Shown: positions 47,985 to 57,839 of the stretch, in pieces | Numbering within the stretch: position 1 is the stretch's first letter | Layout of the letters: every line of letters starts with the position of its first letter | Source of the DNA: Microlunatus capsulatus | Lineage (GTDB): Bacteria; Actinomycetota; Actinomycetes; Propionibacteriales; Propionibacteriaceae | Direction: 5' to 3' | Assembly (NCBI RefSeq): GCF_017876495.1 | Contig: NZ_JAGIOB010000001.1 | Location: forward strand, 372,001 to 436,000 | DNA: 64,000 nucleotides | Position numbers and translations under genes: made by a program | The notes under the pieces: model-generated | Seen by the model: the letters and a program-made list of their open reading frames with translations, nothing else | What the model was told of the DNA's origin: nothing | The model's database searches: none

Positions 47985-48508
47985 GCGTCGCTCGTCAGGA
48001 CGGCGTCGACGCGGTCGAGCCCGTGCTCGGCGAGCAGCGCCCGGCCCGGCAGGAATGTGAGCTCCAGCAGCACGGAGACGCCGACGACCTCGGCGCCGAG
48101 CCGGCGGACCAGCCCGGCGGCCGCCACGGCGGTGCCGCCGGTGGCCAGCACGTCGTCGACGACCAGCACCCGGTCACCCGGGCCCACCGCGTCGACGTGC
48201 AGGGCCAGCGTCTCCTCGCCGTACTCGAGGGCGTAGGAGACCTCGACGCTCTCCCGCGGCAGCTTGCCCGGCTTGCGGACGGGCACGAAACCCACCCCGA
48301 GCGCCAGCGCCACCGGCGGCCCGAAGAGGAAGCCGCGCGCCTCCAGCCCGACGACGACGTCGACGCCGCCGGGGACCGAGGCCACCATCGCGTCGACGGC
48401 GGCGGCCAGCCCCTCGGCGGAGGCGAGCAGCGGCGTCACGTCCTTGAACACCACCCCGGGGCGGGGGAAGTCGGGGACGTCGACGACCAGGGAGGCCAGG
48501 TCCACCAT
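47981..48508 (-). CDS. apt: Adenine phosphoribosyltransferase
   Basis: A 175-residue type I PRTase salvaging adenine to AMP. The PRPP loop is VLVVDDVLATGGTAVAAA near residue 118; GLEARGFLFGPPVA and KPGKLPRE are typical of Apt. ATG 48508, ten bases after secF, gives a normal length; the longer frame runs into secF. Position between secF and rel is conserved in actinobacteria. Confidence 0.94.
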   Translation of the reverse strand: MVDLASLVVDVPDFPRPGVVFKDVTPLLASAEGLAAAVDAMVASVPGGVDVVVGLEARGFLFGPPVALALGVGFVPVRKPGKLPRESVEVSYALEYGEETLALHVDAVGPGDRVLVVDDVLATGGTAVAAAGLVRRLGAEVVGVSVLLELTFLPGRALLAEHGLDRVDAVLTSDA

Positions 48509-48518
48509 CGGAGGCCGC

Positions 48519-49700
48519 TCAGCCCCGACGCTGGCTGCGGGGCTTGTGCTGCGGCTGCGGGCGCTTGGCGGCACCCTCGCTGACCGGCCGGACCGGCACC
48601 GTGCCGGCGACCGCGCGGGTGACGGTCAGGGCCGGGGTCCGGGGACCCGCGCCCTCGCCCGCCTCCTCGACACCCTCGACGGGCTCGCCGTCGGCCCCGC
48701 GGGTGCGGGCGCTCTCCTTGCTGCGGCGGGCGGCGACCCGGGCGGCCAGCTTCTGCATCTCGGGGTTGCGCTCCTTGATCTGCGCCAGCAGCGGCGTGGC
48801 GATGAAGATCGAGGAGTAGGCGCCCGAGATCATGCCGACGAACAGGGCCAGCGAGAGGTCCTTGAGCGGGCCCTCGCCCAGGATGAACGCCCCGGCGAAC
48901 AGCAGCGCCGCCACCGGCAGCACGCCGATGATCGTCGTGTTGATCGAGCGGACCAGCACCTGGTTGACCGCCAGGTTGGCGGCCTCGGAGTAGGTCCGGG
49001 TGGTGCTGCTGCGCAGGTCGCGGACGTTCTCGCGGACCTTGTCGAACACCACGACGGTGTCGTAGAGGGAGTACCCGAGGATCGTCAGCACGCCGATGAG
49101 CGTCGCCGGCGTGACCGTGAACCCGACGAGGGCGTAGATGCCCACCGTCAGGACCAGGTCGTGCCCCAGGGCCACCAGCGCGGCGGCCGACATCGCGCCG
49201 TCGCGGAAGTAGATCCAGATCATCAGCCCGACGAGGACGAGGAACACCCCGAGGGCGATCAGCCCGCGCTCGGTGATCTGGTCGCCCCACGACGCGCCGA
49301 TGAGGTTGTAGGCGACCTGGTCGGTCGGCAGGCCGACCTCCTCGCCGATGGCGGCGCGGACGACCGGGACCTCGCTGGTCGGGTCCAGGGTGCGGGTCTG
49401 CACGCGCACCTGGTCGCTGCCGATGGTGTTGATGGTGGAGTCGTCGAGGTCCGGGAGGCCGGTCCGCTCCAGGGCCGAGCGCATGTCGTCGACCGTCTGG
49501 CTGTTCACCGTTGTGGTGGCGCGGAAGTCCGCCCCGCCCTCGAACTCGATGCCGAAGTCGAGGCCGCGGATGGCCAGGGCGCCGAGGGAGATGAGCAGCA
49601 GGACGGCCGAGAGCGCGTACCAGCGGCGGCGGCGGGCGATGAAGTCGTAGGAGACCTCACCGGTGTAGAGCCGGTGCCCGAGATCGCTGAACTTCGACAT
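48519..49700 (-). CDS. secF: Protein translocase subunit SecF
   Basis: A 393-residue membrane subunit of the SecDF secretion motor. The N-terminal DFGIEFEGGADF segment follows TM1, and the TM4-TM6 core has LGYSLYDTVVVFDKVRENV. Six helices are predicted. A hydrophilic basic C-terminal tail of about 75 residues (ending KPRSQRRG) extends beyond the conserved core. ATG 49700 shares a base with the secD stop (TGATG). Confidence 0.95.
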   Translation of the reverse strand: MSKFSDLGHRLYTGEVSYDFIARRRRWYALSAVLLLISLGALAIRGLDFGIEFEGGADFRATTTVNSQTVDDMRSALERTGLPDLDDSTINTIGSDQVRVQTRTLDPTSEVPVVRAAIGEEVGLPTDQVAYNLIGASWGDQITERGLIALGVFLVLVGLMIWIYFRDGAMSAAALVALGHDLVLTVGIYALVGFTVTPATLIGVLTILGYSLYDTVVVFDKVRENVRDLRSSTTRTYSEAANLAVNQVLVRSINTTIIGVLPVAALLFAGAFILGEGPLKDLSLALFVGMISGAYSSIFIATPLLAQIKERNPEMQKLAARVAARRSKESARTRGADGEPVEGVEEAGEGAGPRTPALTVTRAVAGTVPVRPVSEGAAKRPQPQHKPRSQRRG

Positions 49701-51454
49701 CAGGCCTTCTCTCCAGTGGTGGCGACGGGCGTGGCCGGGGTGGGCGCGGACCCCGCCCGGCCGGCGGCGGCCGACCCGGGGCGTCGGGCCCGGATCCCCG
49801 GCAGCGCCTTGACGCCGAGGTGGCCCGGGTCGAGCCCGGACAGCTTGTGCCCGTTGCCGAAGAACTTGGTGCGGGCCAGCACCGACATCAGCGGCTTGGT
49901 GAACAGGAACACCACGAGCACGTCGATGAGCGTCGTGAGGCCCAGGGTGAACGCGAAGCCCTTGACCGAGCCGATGGCCAGGATGAACAGGATGATCGCC
50001 GAGAGCATCGACACCGCGTCGGCGATCAGCACCGTCTGCCGGGCCCGCCGCCAGCCGGTCTCGACGGCGGTCCGCAGGCTCCGGCCGTCGCGGACCTCGT
50101 CGCGGATGCGCTCGAAGTAGATGACGAAGCTGTCCGCGGTCACGCCGATGGCCACGATCGCGCCGGCGATGCCGGGCAGGTTGAGCGCGAAGCCCACCGA
50201 GCTGCCCAGCAGCACCATGCACGCGTAGGTGATGACCGCGGCCACCGCGAGGGAGGCCACGACGACGATGCCGAGCCCGCGGTAGTACGCGAAGCAGAAC
50301 CCGACCACCAGGACGAGGCCGATGATGCCCGCGATGATGCCCGCCTGCAGCTGCTCGCCGCCGAGGGTGGCGGAGACGTTGGAGACCTCGGAGACCTCGA
50401 AGGCCAGCGGCAGCGCGCCGTACTTGAGGACGTTGGCGAGGTCGGTCGCGCTGGCCTGGGTGAAGCTGCCGGAGATCTCGGCCTGGCCGCCCGGGATCGC
50501 CGAGCTCACCGACGGGGCGGAGATCGTCTCGCCGTCGAGGACGATGGCGAACCGGTTCTGCGGCTCGCTGCGCTGGGCCAGCTGGCCGGTGATGTTCTCG
50601 AAGGCGGTGCCGCCCTCGGAGTTGAAGGTCAGGTTGACGACCCACTGGATGCCGCTCTGCGGGATCCCGGCCGTCGCGCCGGTCAGGGTGTCCCCCTGAA
50701 TCAGCGTCGGGCCCAGCAGGTACTTCTCGGTGCCCTCGCGGTTGCAGGAGAACAGCGGCTGGTCGGAGACGTCGACCTGGTTGCCGGCCTGGTCGCAGGT
50801 GAAGGCGGCGAAGTCGGCCGTGTCGGCCTCGCTGGGCTGGTAGCCGATCGCCTGGTCGGGCGGCGTGCCCTGGCCCTCGGCCGTCGGCCGCGGCGTGGAC
50901 GGCGCGGGCGGGGCGGTGGGCAGCCCGGGCAGCGGGCGGTTGTCACCGCTGGGGCTGGCACCGGGCGCCGGGGTGCTGCTGGGCGCCGACGACGGGGCGC
51001 CGGCCGACTCGTCGCTGCCGGGCTCACCGCTCGGGGCCGGTGTCGACGGCTCCTCGCTGGGGGCGACCGGCGGCGTGACCTGCTCGGCGGAGTAGACGGC
51101 GCGGAAGCGCAGCACGGCCGTCTGGCCGACCTGCTCGACGAGCCGGTCCTCCTGGACGTCGGGGACGCTGACGATGATCTGCCGGTCGCCCGCGGTGGTC
51201 ACCTCGGACTCGCCGACGCCGAGGCTGTCGACGCGGTTCTGGATGATCGTCCGGGCCTCGTCGAGGCTGGTGGGGTCGATGGACCCGGAGCCCGACGTGT
51301 TCTGCGCCGTCAGGGTGATGGTGGTGCCACCCCGGAGGTCGAGCCCGAGCTTCGGGGTCCAGGTGCCGCCCAGGGCCATGAGGCCGATCAGCGCGGCCAC
51401 GAGGGCCGTCAGGACGATGAGGGTGCGGCCGGGTCGGCCACTCTGTGCTGCCAC
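49700..51454 (-). CDS. secD: Protein translocase subunit SecD
   Basis: A 584-residue partner of SecF. TM1 is at about 9-28, followed by LGLDLRGGTTITL, the first extracytoplasmic domain, and five more helices with AGAIVAIGVTADSFVIYFER. An insertion of about 80 residues (about 130-210), extremely rich in Pro, Ser and Ala, interrupts the external P1 domain; low-complexity inserts here are common in actinobacteria. GTG 51454 is 48 bases downstream of yajC. Confidence 0.94.
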   Translation of the reverse strand: MAAQSGRPGRTLIVLTALVAALIGLMALGGTWTPKLGLDLRGGTTITLTAQNTSGSGSIDPTSLDEARTIIQNRVDSLGVGESEVTTAGDRQIIVSVPDVQEDRLVEQVGQTAVLRFRAVYSAEQVTPPVAPSEEPSTPAPSGEPGSDESAGAPSSAPSSTPAPGASPSGDNRPLPGLPTAPPAPSTPRPTAEGQGTPPDQAIGYQPSEADTADFAAFTCDQAGNQVDVSDQPLFSCNREGTEKYLLGPTLIQGDTLTGATAGIPQSGIQWVVNLTFNSEGGTAFENITGQLAQRSEPQNRFAIVLDGETISAPSVSSAIPGGQAEISGSFTQASATDLANVLKYGALPLAFEVSEVSNVSATLGGEQLQAGIIAGIIGLVLVVGFCFAYYRGLGIVVVASLAVAAVITYACMVLLGSSVGFALNLPGIAGAIVAIGVTADSFVIYFERIRDEVRDGRSLRTAVETGWRRARQTVLIADAVSMLSAIILFILAIGSVKGFAFTLGLTTLIDVLVVFLFTKPLMSVLARTKFFGNGHKLSGLDPGHLGVKALPGIRARRPGSAAAGRAGSAPTPATPVATTGEKA

Positions 51455-51502
51455 GGGGAAGGAGTTCCTTGCTACGCGAGACCGAGCGGGGTGGTCGGTC
51501 GA

Positions 51503-51943
51503 TCAGCTGGGGCGCTTGGGGTCGGCCCCCGCCGACGGGTTCTGCCACTCGAGGTCGGAGGCGGCGGTGGAGCCGTCGCGGCCGTCGAGGTCGGTCGTGG
51601 TGTCGCGCGGGGCCAGGCCCTGCGGGTCGGCCAGCACGTCGTCGTCGTCGACGTAGGTGTCCTCGTCGACGGTGTCCTCGTCGGCCTCGGTGGCGGCGCG
51701 GACGATGGCCTGCTTGAGCACGGTCAGCTCGACGCCGGGCGCGATCTCGAGCACGGCCTGGCGGTCCCCGAGGGAGACGATGGTGCCGAAGAGGCCGCTG
51801 CCCAGCAGCACGCGGGTGCCCGGCTGGAGGCTGCTCAGGGTGTTCTGGATCGCCTGCTGACGCTTCTTCTGGGGCCGCAGGATGAGGAAGTAGAACGCGA
51901 ACACCATCAGGGCGATCATGATCAGGGTCGTGTAGTTCTGCAT
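51503..51943 (-). CDS. yajC: Preprotein translocase subunit YajC
   Basis: A 146-residue accessory protein of SecDF. One transmembrane helix (residues 7-24) is followed by LRPQKKRQQAIQNTLSSLQP and GLFGTIVSL. The C-terminal third is long and acidic (VDEDTYVDDDD), longer than in E. coli. ATG 51943 has GGAG upstream; it heads the yajC-secD-secF-apt-channel unit. Confidence 0.92.
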   Translation of the reverse strand: MQNYTTLIMIALMVFAFYFLILRPQKKRQQAIQNTLSSLQPGTRVLLGSGLFGTIVSLGDRQAVLEIAPGVELTVLKQAIVRAATEADEDTVDEDTYVDDDDVLADPQGLAPRDTTTDLDGRDGSTAASDLEWQNPSAGADPKRPS

Positions 51944-52035
51944 GGCTCCAGCATCCGTCGGGGCACCCGGCACGCGGGCTGCGCACCGGTCGGGGTGGGT
52001 CGGGTCGTGAGGCCGACCGAGGGTCGGGTCGAGCG

Positions 52036-52066
52036 GGTCGGCGCGCGCGCCGACCGACGTACTCTA
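52036..52066 (-). promoter_or_regulatory. yajC promoter -10 and perfect palindrome
   Basis: Minus-strand TAGAGT (52066-52061) is a likely -10; the predicted start falls at the edge of a perfect 20-bp palindrome GGTCGGCGCGCGCGCCGACC (52055-52036). The palindrome would form the first hairpin of the yajC-secDF leader, or it may terminate ruvB transcripts; both are inferences. Confidence 0.45.
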
Positions 52067-52089
52067 CCCACTCGGCGCCCCCGAGCGCC

Positions 52090-53139
52090 CTAGCCGAACA
52101 GGTCGGGAGCGGTGTCGGGGCCCGTGACCCCGCCGGGGACGGCCAGCCCGAGGTGCCGCCAGGCCGCCGGGGTCGCCACCCGGCCGCGCGGGGTCCGCAT
52201 GAGGAAGCCCTGTCGGACCAGGAACGGCTCGGCGACCTCCTCGACGGTCTCCCGCTCCTCCCCGACCGAGATGGCGAGCGTCGACAGCCCGACGGGCCCG
52301 CCGCCGAAGCGCGTGCACACGGCGCGCAGCACCGCCCGGTCGAGCCGGTCGAGGCCGAGCTCGTCGACCTCGTAGAGCTCCAGGGCCGCCCGGGCCAGGG
52401 TCGCGGTGATCCGTCCGTCGGCGCGGACCTGGGCGTAGTCGCGCACCCGCCGGAGCAGCCGGTTCGCGATCCGCGGTGTCCCCCGCGAGCGGCGGGCGAT
52501 CTCGGCGGCGCCGGCCTGGTCGAGGTGGGCCTCGATCAGCTCCGCCGAGCGGTGCACGATGTGCTCCAGGGCGGGCGTGTCGTAGAAGTCGAGCTGGGCG
52601 GTGAACCCGAACCGGTCGCGCAGCGGGCCCGGCAGCAGGCCCGCACGGGTGGTGGCGCCCACCAGGGTGAAGCGCGGGATCTCCAGCGGGATGGCCGTGG
52701 CGCCCGGGCCCTTGCCGACGACGACGTCGACCCGGAAGTCCTCCATGGCGAGGTAGAGCATCTCCTCGGCCGGCCGCGACATCCGGTGGATCTCGTCGAG
52801 GAAGAAGACCTCGCCCTCGGTGAGGCCGGAGAGGATGGCGGCGAGGTCGCCGGCGTGGGTGATGGCCGGTCCACTGGAGATCCGCAGCGGGGCCCCCATC
52901 TCGCCGGCGATGATCATGGCCAGCGTCGTCTTGCCCAGCCCGGGCGGGCCCGACAGCAGCACGTGGTCGGCGACCGCCCCGCGGTGCCGGGCCGCCTCCA
53001 GGACGAGGCCCAGCTGGTCGCTGACCCGCGGCTGCCCCTCGAACTCGGCCAGCGAGGTGGGCCGCAGCGCCGACTCGGCCGCCCGCTCGTCGGCGTCGGC
53101 GGCGGGCCGGACCAGCGCGCCGAGGTCCTCGGTGCTCAC
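52090..53139 (-). CDS. ruvB: Holliday junction branch-migration ATPase RuvB
   Basis: A 349-residue AAA+ motor. Walker A is [12 protein letters not shown], Walker [10 protein letters not shown], and the sensor/Arg-finger region [18 protein letters not shown]. The C-terminal winged helix includes [20 protein letters not shown] 53139 lies four bases after ruvA. Works with RuvA to migrate junctions for RuvC cleavage. Confidence 0.96.
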   Translation of the reverse strand: MSTEDLGALVRPAADADERAAESALRPTSLAEFEGQPRVSDQLGLVLEAARHRGAVADHVLLSGPPGLGKTTLAMIIAGEMGAPLRISSGPAITHAGDLAAILSGLTEGEVFFLDEIHRMSRPAEEMLYLAMEDFRVDVVVGKGPGATAIPLEIPRFTLVGATTRAGLLPGPLRDRFGFTAQLDFYDTPALEHIVHRSAELIEAHLDQAGAAEIARRSRGTPRIANRLLRRVRDYAQVRADGRITATLARAALELYEVDELGLDRLDRAVLRAVCTRFGGGPVGLSTLAISVGEERETVEEVAEPFLVRQGFLMRTPRGRVATPAAWRHLGLAVPGGVTGPDTAPDLFG

Positions 53140-53143
53140 CCGC

Positions 53144-53749
53144 TCAGCCCCGGGCCAGCGACTGCAGCGCGGCGCGCATCAGCACGGCGACGCTGGTGGC
53201 GGGGTCCTCGGCGACCAGCGGCTCGACCTCGGTGCACGCGGCGTCGGCGTCCCGCTCGGACCAGCCGAGCCCGACGAGGCCGCGGGCGACCTGGTCGCGC
53301 CAGGCCGGCACGGCGCTCGTGCTCGTGTGCGGCTCGGCCGACAGCCCCACGGCGCCGATCTTGTCCTTGAGCTCGATGACCATCCGCTGCGCGCCCTTGC
53401 GGCCGATGCCGGGCACCTTGCAGAGCTGCACGAGGTTCTCACTGGCGATCGCGGACCGCAGCTGGTCCGGCGGCAGCACGGCCAGCGCGGCCTGGGCCAG
53501 CTTGGGGCCGACGCCGGTCGCGGTCAGCAGCAGCTCGAAGAGCTCCCGCTCGTCAGCGGTGGCGAAGCCGTACAGCGTGAGCGAGTCCTCGCGGACGACC
53601 AGCGAGGTGGCCAGCGCCGCCCGCTGGCCGACGCGGAGGCCGGCGACGGTCCCGGGGCTGCAGAGGGCCAGCACGCCGAGGCCGCCGACCTCGACGACGG
53701 CGGAGGTGGGACCGACCTGCAGGACGGTGCCGCTGAGGGAGGCGATCAC
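53144..53749 (-). CDS. ruvA: Holliday junction DNA-binding protein RuvA
   Basis: A 201-residue tetrameric junction-binding protein. An N-terminal OB fold (MIASLSGTV start, [16 protein letters not shown]) is followed by helix-hairpin-helix motifs [12 protein letters not shown] and [19 protein letters not shown], then a linker and the C-terminal RuvB-binding domain. GTG 53749 overlaps the ruvC stop (GTGA). Confidence 0.96.
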   Translation of the reverse strand: MIASLSGTVLQVGPTSAVVEVGGLGVLALCSPGTVAGLRVGQRAALATSLVVREDSLTLYGFATADERELFELLLTATGVGPKLAQAALAVLPPDQLRSAIASENLVQLCKVPGIGRKGAQRMVIELKDKIGAVGLSAEPHTSTSAVPAWRDQVARGLVGLGWSERDADAACTEVEPLVAEDPATSVAVLMRAALQSLARG

Positions 53750-54318
53750 GAGGCTCCTCGGGACGGGCGGGCCTGGGTGAAGGCCCGGCGTTGGCGGGCG
53801 GACGCGACGGCGGCGGCCTGGAGGGCGGCGTCCACCCGGGCGGTGGCCCCACCGCGCCAGACGTGGCAGATGGCCAGGGCCAGGGCGTCGGCGGCGTCGG
53901 CGGGCTTGGGGGCGGCGGTGAGCCGCAGGATGCGGGTGACCATGGCGCCGACCTGGTCCTTGCCCGCCCGGCCGGAGCCGGTGATCGAGGCCTTGACCTC
54001 GCTCGGGGTGTGCAGGGCGACGGGCAGCCCGTGCCGGGCCGCCACCAGCATGGCGATGCCGGCGGCCTGGGCGGTGCCCATCACCGTCGGGACGTTGTGC
54101 TGGGCGAAGACCCGCTCGACGGCGACGGCGTCGGGCCGGTGCTCGCGCACCCAGGCCTCCACCGCCTCCTCGATCTGCACCAGCCGGCGAGCCGTCTCCA
54201 GCGTCGCCGGGGTGCGGGTGACGCCGACCGCCACCATGGTGGGCGGGCGCCCGGGGGTGCCGTCGACGACGCCGAGGCCGCAGCGGGTCAGGCCCGGGTC
54301 GATGCCCAGCACGCGCAC
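53746..54318 (-). CDS. ruvC: Holliday junction resolvase RuvC
   Basis: A 190-residue RNase H-fold endonuclease resolving Holliday junctions. Catalytic acids appear in [11 protein letters not shown] (Asp7), [11 protein letters not shown] (Glu) and near the C-terminus in [10 protein letters not shown] (Asp). GTG 54318 has GAGGAG close upstream. A LexA-like box lies 35 bases upstream, so the ruvCAB operon is probably damage-inducible. Confidence 0.96.
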   Translation of the reverse strand: MRVLGIDPGLTRCGLGVVDGTPGRPPTMVAVGVTRTPATLETARRLVQIEEAVEAWVREHRPDAVAVERVFAQHNVPTVMGTAQAAGIAMLVAARHGLPVALHTPSEVKASITGSGRAGKDQVGAMVTRILRLTAAPKPADAADALALAICHVWRGGATARVDAALQAAAVASARQRRAFTQARPSRGAS

Positions 54319-54353
54319 AGCAGCTCCTCGACCGGTCTGGCCCGGTCCCTCGG

Positions 54354-54369
54354 TCGAACGGGTGTTCGG
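54354..54369 (-). promoter_or_regulatory. LexA (SOS) box upstream of ruvCAB
   Basis: TCGAACGGGTGTTCGG, read on the plus strand, matches the actinobacterial SOS-box pattern TCGAACNNNNGTTCGA at all but the last half-site base. Located between yebC and ruvC, 35 bases before the ruvC start. ruvCAB is a known LexA target in mycobacteria. Confidence 0.7.
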
Positions 54370-54438
54370 TTCACCCTACGAGCCGGGGCCGGGCGGGCCG
54401 GGACGGCGCGCCGGAGGGCGCGCAGCCGGCGACCGGGG

Positions 54439-55200
54439 TCAGCTGATCGAAGCGAGGACCTCGTCGGAGGCGTCGAAGTTCGCGTAGACGTTCTGCACGT
54501 CGTCGGAGTCCTCGAGGGCGTCGATGATCTTCATGACCTTCTCGACCGTCGGCCCGTCGACCTCCTGGGTGAACTCCGGGACGAAGGAGACCTCGGCGGA
54601 GTCGTAGTCCAGGCCGGCCTCCTGCACCGCGGTGCGCACCCGGACGGTGTCGGCCGGGTCGGAGATGATCTCGAAGGTCTCCCCCAGGTCGTTGACCTCC
54701 TCGGGGTCGGCGTCCAGCGTCGCCTCGAGGACGTCGTCCTCGGCCAGCGTCTTGTCGCCCTGCTGCTTGGGGACCACGACGACGCCCTTGCGGCTGAACA
54801 CCCGGGCGGTGGAGCCGGAGTCGGCCATGGTGCCGCCGTTGCGGGTGACCGCGACCCGGACCTCGGAGGCGGAGCGGTTCCGGTTGTCGGTCAGGCACTC
54901 GATGAGCATCGCGATGCCGGCCGGGCCGTAGGCCTCGTACATCAGCGTCTCGTAGTCGGCGCCGCCCGACTCGGCCCCGGAGCCGCGCTTGACCGCGCGG
55001 TCGATGTTGTCCTTGGGGACGGAGGTCTTCTTGGCTTTCTGGATGGCGTCGAAGAGCGTCGGGTTGCCGTCGACGTCACCGCCGCCGAGGCGCGCGGCGA
55101 CCTCGATGTTCTTGATCAGCTTGGCGAACGACTTGGCCCGGCGCGCGTCGACGACGGCCTTCTGGTGCTTGGTGGTTGCCCACTTGGAGTGTCCCGACAT
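54439..55200 (-). CDS. yebC: YebC/PmpR family transcriptional regulator
   Basis: A 253-residue three-domain DNA-binding protein with the signature N-terminus [18 protein letters not shown], the [14 protein letters not shown] segment and [19 protein letters not shown]. Recent work links this family to relief of ribosome stalling as well as transcription. It precedes ruvC in many actinobacteria. ATG 55200 has no SD but TAAGAT lies seven bases upstream; the open frame beyond this start is a shadow. Confidence 0.95.
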   Translation of the reverse strand: MSGHSKWATTKHQKAVVDARRAKSFAKLIKNIEVAARLGGGDVDGNPTLFDAIQKAKKTSVPKDNIDRAVKRGSGAESGGADYETLMYEAYGPAGIAMLIECLTDNRNRSASEVRVAVTRNGGTMADSGSTARVFSRKGVVVVPKQQGDKTLAEDDVLEATLDADPEEVNDLGETFEIISDPADTVRVRTAVQEAGLDYDSAEVSFVPEFTQEVDGPTVEKVMKIIDALEDSDDVQNVYANFDASDEVLASIS

Positions 55201-55213
55201 GCAGGCGATCTTA
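55201..55213 (-). promoter_or_regulatory. Likely leaderless promoter of yebC
   Basis: TAAGAT (55213-55208) followed by seven bases and the ATG. The 54-bp palindromic repeat copy 2 begins 27 bases further upstream, just beyond where a -35 would lie. Confidence 0.5.
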
Positions 55214-55239
55214 TCCGTCCGTCGCCGCCCCGCTCGGCG

Positions 55240-55293
55240 CCGACCTGTCAGACCTGAGCTGACCCAGGGGTCAACCCACGTCTGACAACTCGG
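55240..55293. repeat. 54-bp palindromic repeat, copy 2
   Basis: Starts CCGACCTGTCAGAC and ends CGTCTGACAACTCGG, the same ends and the same total length as copy 1 (26656-26709). The centre contains its own hairpin TGACCC-AG-GGGTCA. It lies in the intergenic stretch between yebC and the reductase-phosphatase gene. Confidence 0.7.
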
Positions 55294-55478
55294 CACAGGG
55301 CGCGGCAGCAAGGCCGCCCACCCGACCACCACCGGCGGGGGCGCCGCAGCCCGGGACCACCACCGGCGGGGGCGCCGCCGAGCGGAGGAGGAGCCGGTGG
55401 ACACGTTCTTCGTCCACCGGCGACGGCGACGTCGGCGGACCAGAGCCCCCGCCGCGTCCGAGCGGAGCGAGGACAGAA
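55294..55478. repeat. Direct repeats and strong hairpin downstream of the reductase-phosphatase gene
   Basis: No gene is seen. A 24-bp sequence beginning GACCACCACCGGCGG occurs twice (55324-55347 and 55355-55378, period 31). It is followed by a perfect 10-bp hairpin GCCGGTGGAC/GTCCACCGGC with a 9-base loop (55393-55421), suited to terminate the minus-strand gene ending at 55479. Confidence 0.6.
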
Positions 55479-57839
55479 TTACCGCGGGATGCGCCACCGC
55501 GGCGTCGTCGGCTTGATCTTCCACTCCACCGTCGACCACTGGCTGCGGGCCGCGGCGCGCATCAGCGGGATGTCCGGGCTGACCGCGACGGGGTGCCCGA
55601 CGGTCTGCAGCATCGGCAGGTCGGCCTGGGAGTCGGCGTAGGCGAAGCTGCGGGTGAGGTCGACGCCGTGCAGCGAGGCGTAGTGCTTGAGCCAGGCGGC
55701 GCGGGACTCCCCCACCAGCGGCGGGCGGGCCAGGAAGCCGGTGCAGCGGCCGTCGGCGTCGGTGGCCAGCTCGGCCGCGACGACGACGTCGAAGTACTGG
55801 CGCAGCGGCCGGGTGAGCGTCTCGACGGCCCCGGTGATGAGGATCGTCGTGTGGCCGGCGGCCCGGTGCTCCTGGATCCGCGCGAGCGCCTCGGGCGAGA
55901 CCCGGCTGAGGATGGCCGGGGCCATCGTCGTGTCGACGCGGTGCTCGAGGTCGGCGAGGTCGAGGCCGCGGTAGCGGCGGTAGACCGCACGCAGGAAGTC
56001 CCCGCGGTCGCGCTGCTCGGCCAGCAGGTAGCCGGGCAGCCGGCGGGCGACCTGGCCGACCTCGGCCACCTGGGCGGCGGTCGAGAGCTCGGGCAGCCGC
56101 GACCACAGGTACTGCTCCACCACGTTGGTGGACATGATCGTGCCGTCGAGGTCGAAGATCGCGACGGCGGAGGACCCGGCGGTGTCCCGGCTGAGGTCCT
56201 TCATGGTGCTCGGCCGGGCCCCGCGCTTCTTGCGCAGGGCGTCCATCCGCCGCACCGAGGTGGTGATCGAGGGGCAGTGCACGTCCTCGATGTAGGTCTT
56301 CCAGTCGAAGACGGCGGTGTCGAAGGCGAAGGTGGCGACGTCGTCGGGGTGCAGCGAGCGGGTCAGGGCCAGCGTGGCGTCGTCGACGAAGTGCAGCTCG
56401 GACTGCGCGTACTCGTTGTAGAGGCTGTGGTAGCGCTTGAAGAAGTCGAGCCGGCCGCGGAAGCGGTCGAGGCTGCGGGCGGCCTGCCGGGCCCGGTCCG
56501 AGCGGGGCGCGCGGGCGAGCACGCGCTCGGCCACCGAGTGCGCCAGCTCCGACGCGACGAGGAGCCGGCCCACCGAGGAGGAGCCCGGGAAGTCCCACTC
56601 GGGCAGCGGCTCCCCCGGCTTGGCGGTCCGCTCGAGCGGGTGCTCGGCGAAGTAGCGCCGGATGTGGTTGTACATGTCGGCGATCGTCAGCGGGTTCCGG
56701 GCGCCGGAGCTGACGTGGTAGTACTCGGGCCGGCCGACCGCGGGCTCGCTGGCGCAGACGGCGACGATGGCGTTGACGACGAGGTCGCACGGCACGATGT
56801 CGAGGACCGAGTCGGGCGAGCCCGGGAACTCCGGCAGCTCGCCGCGCCCGTAGGCCAGGATCAGCGGCTCGGCCATCTTGAAGCCCTCGATCCACCCCGG
56901 GTAGGGGTGCGCCCAGGACGACTCGACGATGGCGGGCCGCACGATCGAGACCCGGATGTCGGCACCCAGGTCGGCCACCACCCGCTCGCCGAGGGCCTTG
57001 GTGAAGGTGTAGACGTCGGTCCAGCCCAGCGAGCGGGCGCGCTCGGTCCCGGCCCGGACGAGCTCGGCCTGCACCCACTCGGTGCGCCGGCGCTCGGTGT
57101 CGGCGGCCGTGGTCAGGTAGCCGGCGCGGCGGTGCTGGCGCTCGGCCTCCTTGCGCAGCGCGGTGAGCCGCTCGGGCATCCGGGACTCGGCCTCGACGAG
57201 CTCGCGCATGGCCAGCCCCGCCGCGGTCTCGGCCTCGTAGTCGACGCTGTGCTCCTGCGGACCCTCCGGGATCGCGCCGCGCCGTCGGCCGGCGGTGTAG
57301 GCGGTGGAGATGTGCACGTAGTGCGGGACCGAGGTGGGCGTCCCGTCCTCGTCGCGGCAGGCCTCGAGCATCCGCTCCATCAGCGCCTTGGTGCCGACGA
57401 CGTTGGTGGTGAAGGCCTGGTCGATCGGCGGGTCGAACGAGACGTCGCCGGCGCAGTGGACCAGCACGTCGAGGTCGCGCGGTAGCGCGGGAACGTTCGG
57501 CAGGTCGCCCTCGATGACCTGGATGCGGCTGTCGACGAGCGCCTCGGCGCCCCCGGCCGCCTCGCGGACCTCGGCGAAGATCGCCTTCTTCACCAGCGAG
57601 ACCACCCGGTCGCGCGCCGCGGCGGAGCCCTTGCGGCGCACCAGCACCGCGGGCCGGGCGTCGGGGAGCTCGGTGAGGATCTTCCACAGCAGCTGCTCGC
57701 CGATGAACCCGGTCACCCCGGTCATGACGATGGTGCGACCGGCCAGGAGGTCGCGGAGCCGGCCGTCGAGCAGGGGGGCGGGGTCCGCCGGGTCGCGGAC
57801 GACCGTGGGGCGGGCGAAGGGGTCGGCGACAGCCGTCAT
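55479..57839 (-). CDS. Fatty acyl-CoA reductase-like SDR fused to a HAD-IB phosphatase
   Basis: A 786-residue two-enzyme fusion. The N-terminal half (about 35-400) is an extended SDR of the male-sterility/fatty acyl reductase type: TGVTGFIG at 40-47 and the catalytic YTFTK at 277-281. The C-terminal half (about 555-775) is a complete HAD-IB hydrolase: DLDGT at 563-567, Thr in ILITG near 669, Lys718 and DSQAD at 736-740. Such fusions occur in actinobacteria without a firmly known product; a reduced lipid and a phosphomonoester substrate are plausible. ATG 57839 overlaps the hisA stop (ATGA). Confidence 0.85.
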   Translation of the reverse strand: MTAVADPFARPTVVRDPADPAPLLDGRLRDLLAGRTIVMTGVTGFIGEQLLWKILTELPDARPAVLVRRKGSAAARDRVVSLVKKAIFAEVREAAGGAEALVDSRIQVIEGDLPNVPALPRDLDVLVHCAGDVSFDPPIDQAFTTNVVGTKALMERMLEACRDEDGTPTSVPHYVHISTAYTAGRRRGAIPEGPQEHSVDYEAETAAGLAMRELVEAESRMPERLTALRKEAERQHRRAGYLTTAADTERRRTEWVQAELVRAGTERARSLGWTDVYTFTKALGERVVADLGADIRVSIVRPAIVESSWAHPYPGWIEGFKMAEPLILAYGRGELPEFPGSPDSVLDIVPCDLVVNAIVAVCASEPAVGRPEYYHVSSGARNPLTIADMYNHIRRYFAEHPLERTAKPGEPLPEWDFPGSSSVGRLLVASELAHSVAERVLARAPRSDRARQAARSLDRFRGRLDFFKRYHSLYNEYAQSELHFVDDATLALTRSLHPDDVATFAFDTAVFDWKTYIEDVHCPSITTSVRRMDALRKKRGARPSTMKDLSRDTAGSSAVAIFDLDGTIMSTNVVEQYLWSRLPELSTAAQVAEVGQVARRLPGYLLAEQRDRGDFLRAVYRRYRGLDLADLEHRVDTTMAPAILSRVSPEALARIQEHRAAGHTTILITGAVETLTRPLRQYFDVVVAAELATDADGRCTGFLARPPLVGESRAAWLKHYASLHGVDLTRSFAYADSQADLPMLQTVGHPVAVSPDIPLMRAAARSQWSTVEWKIKPTTPRWRIPR

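Noticed and set aside
55324-55378. CRISPR array
   Set aside because: Only two direct repeats with a 7-base spacer, highly GC-rich, and no cas gene in the window.
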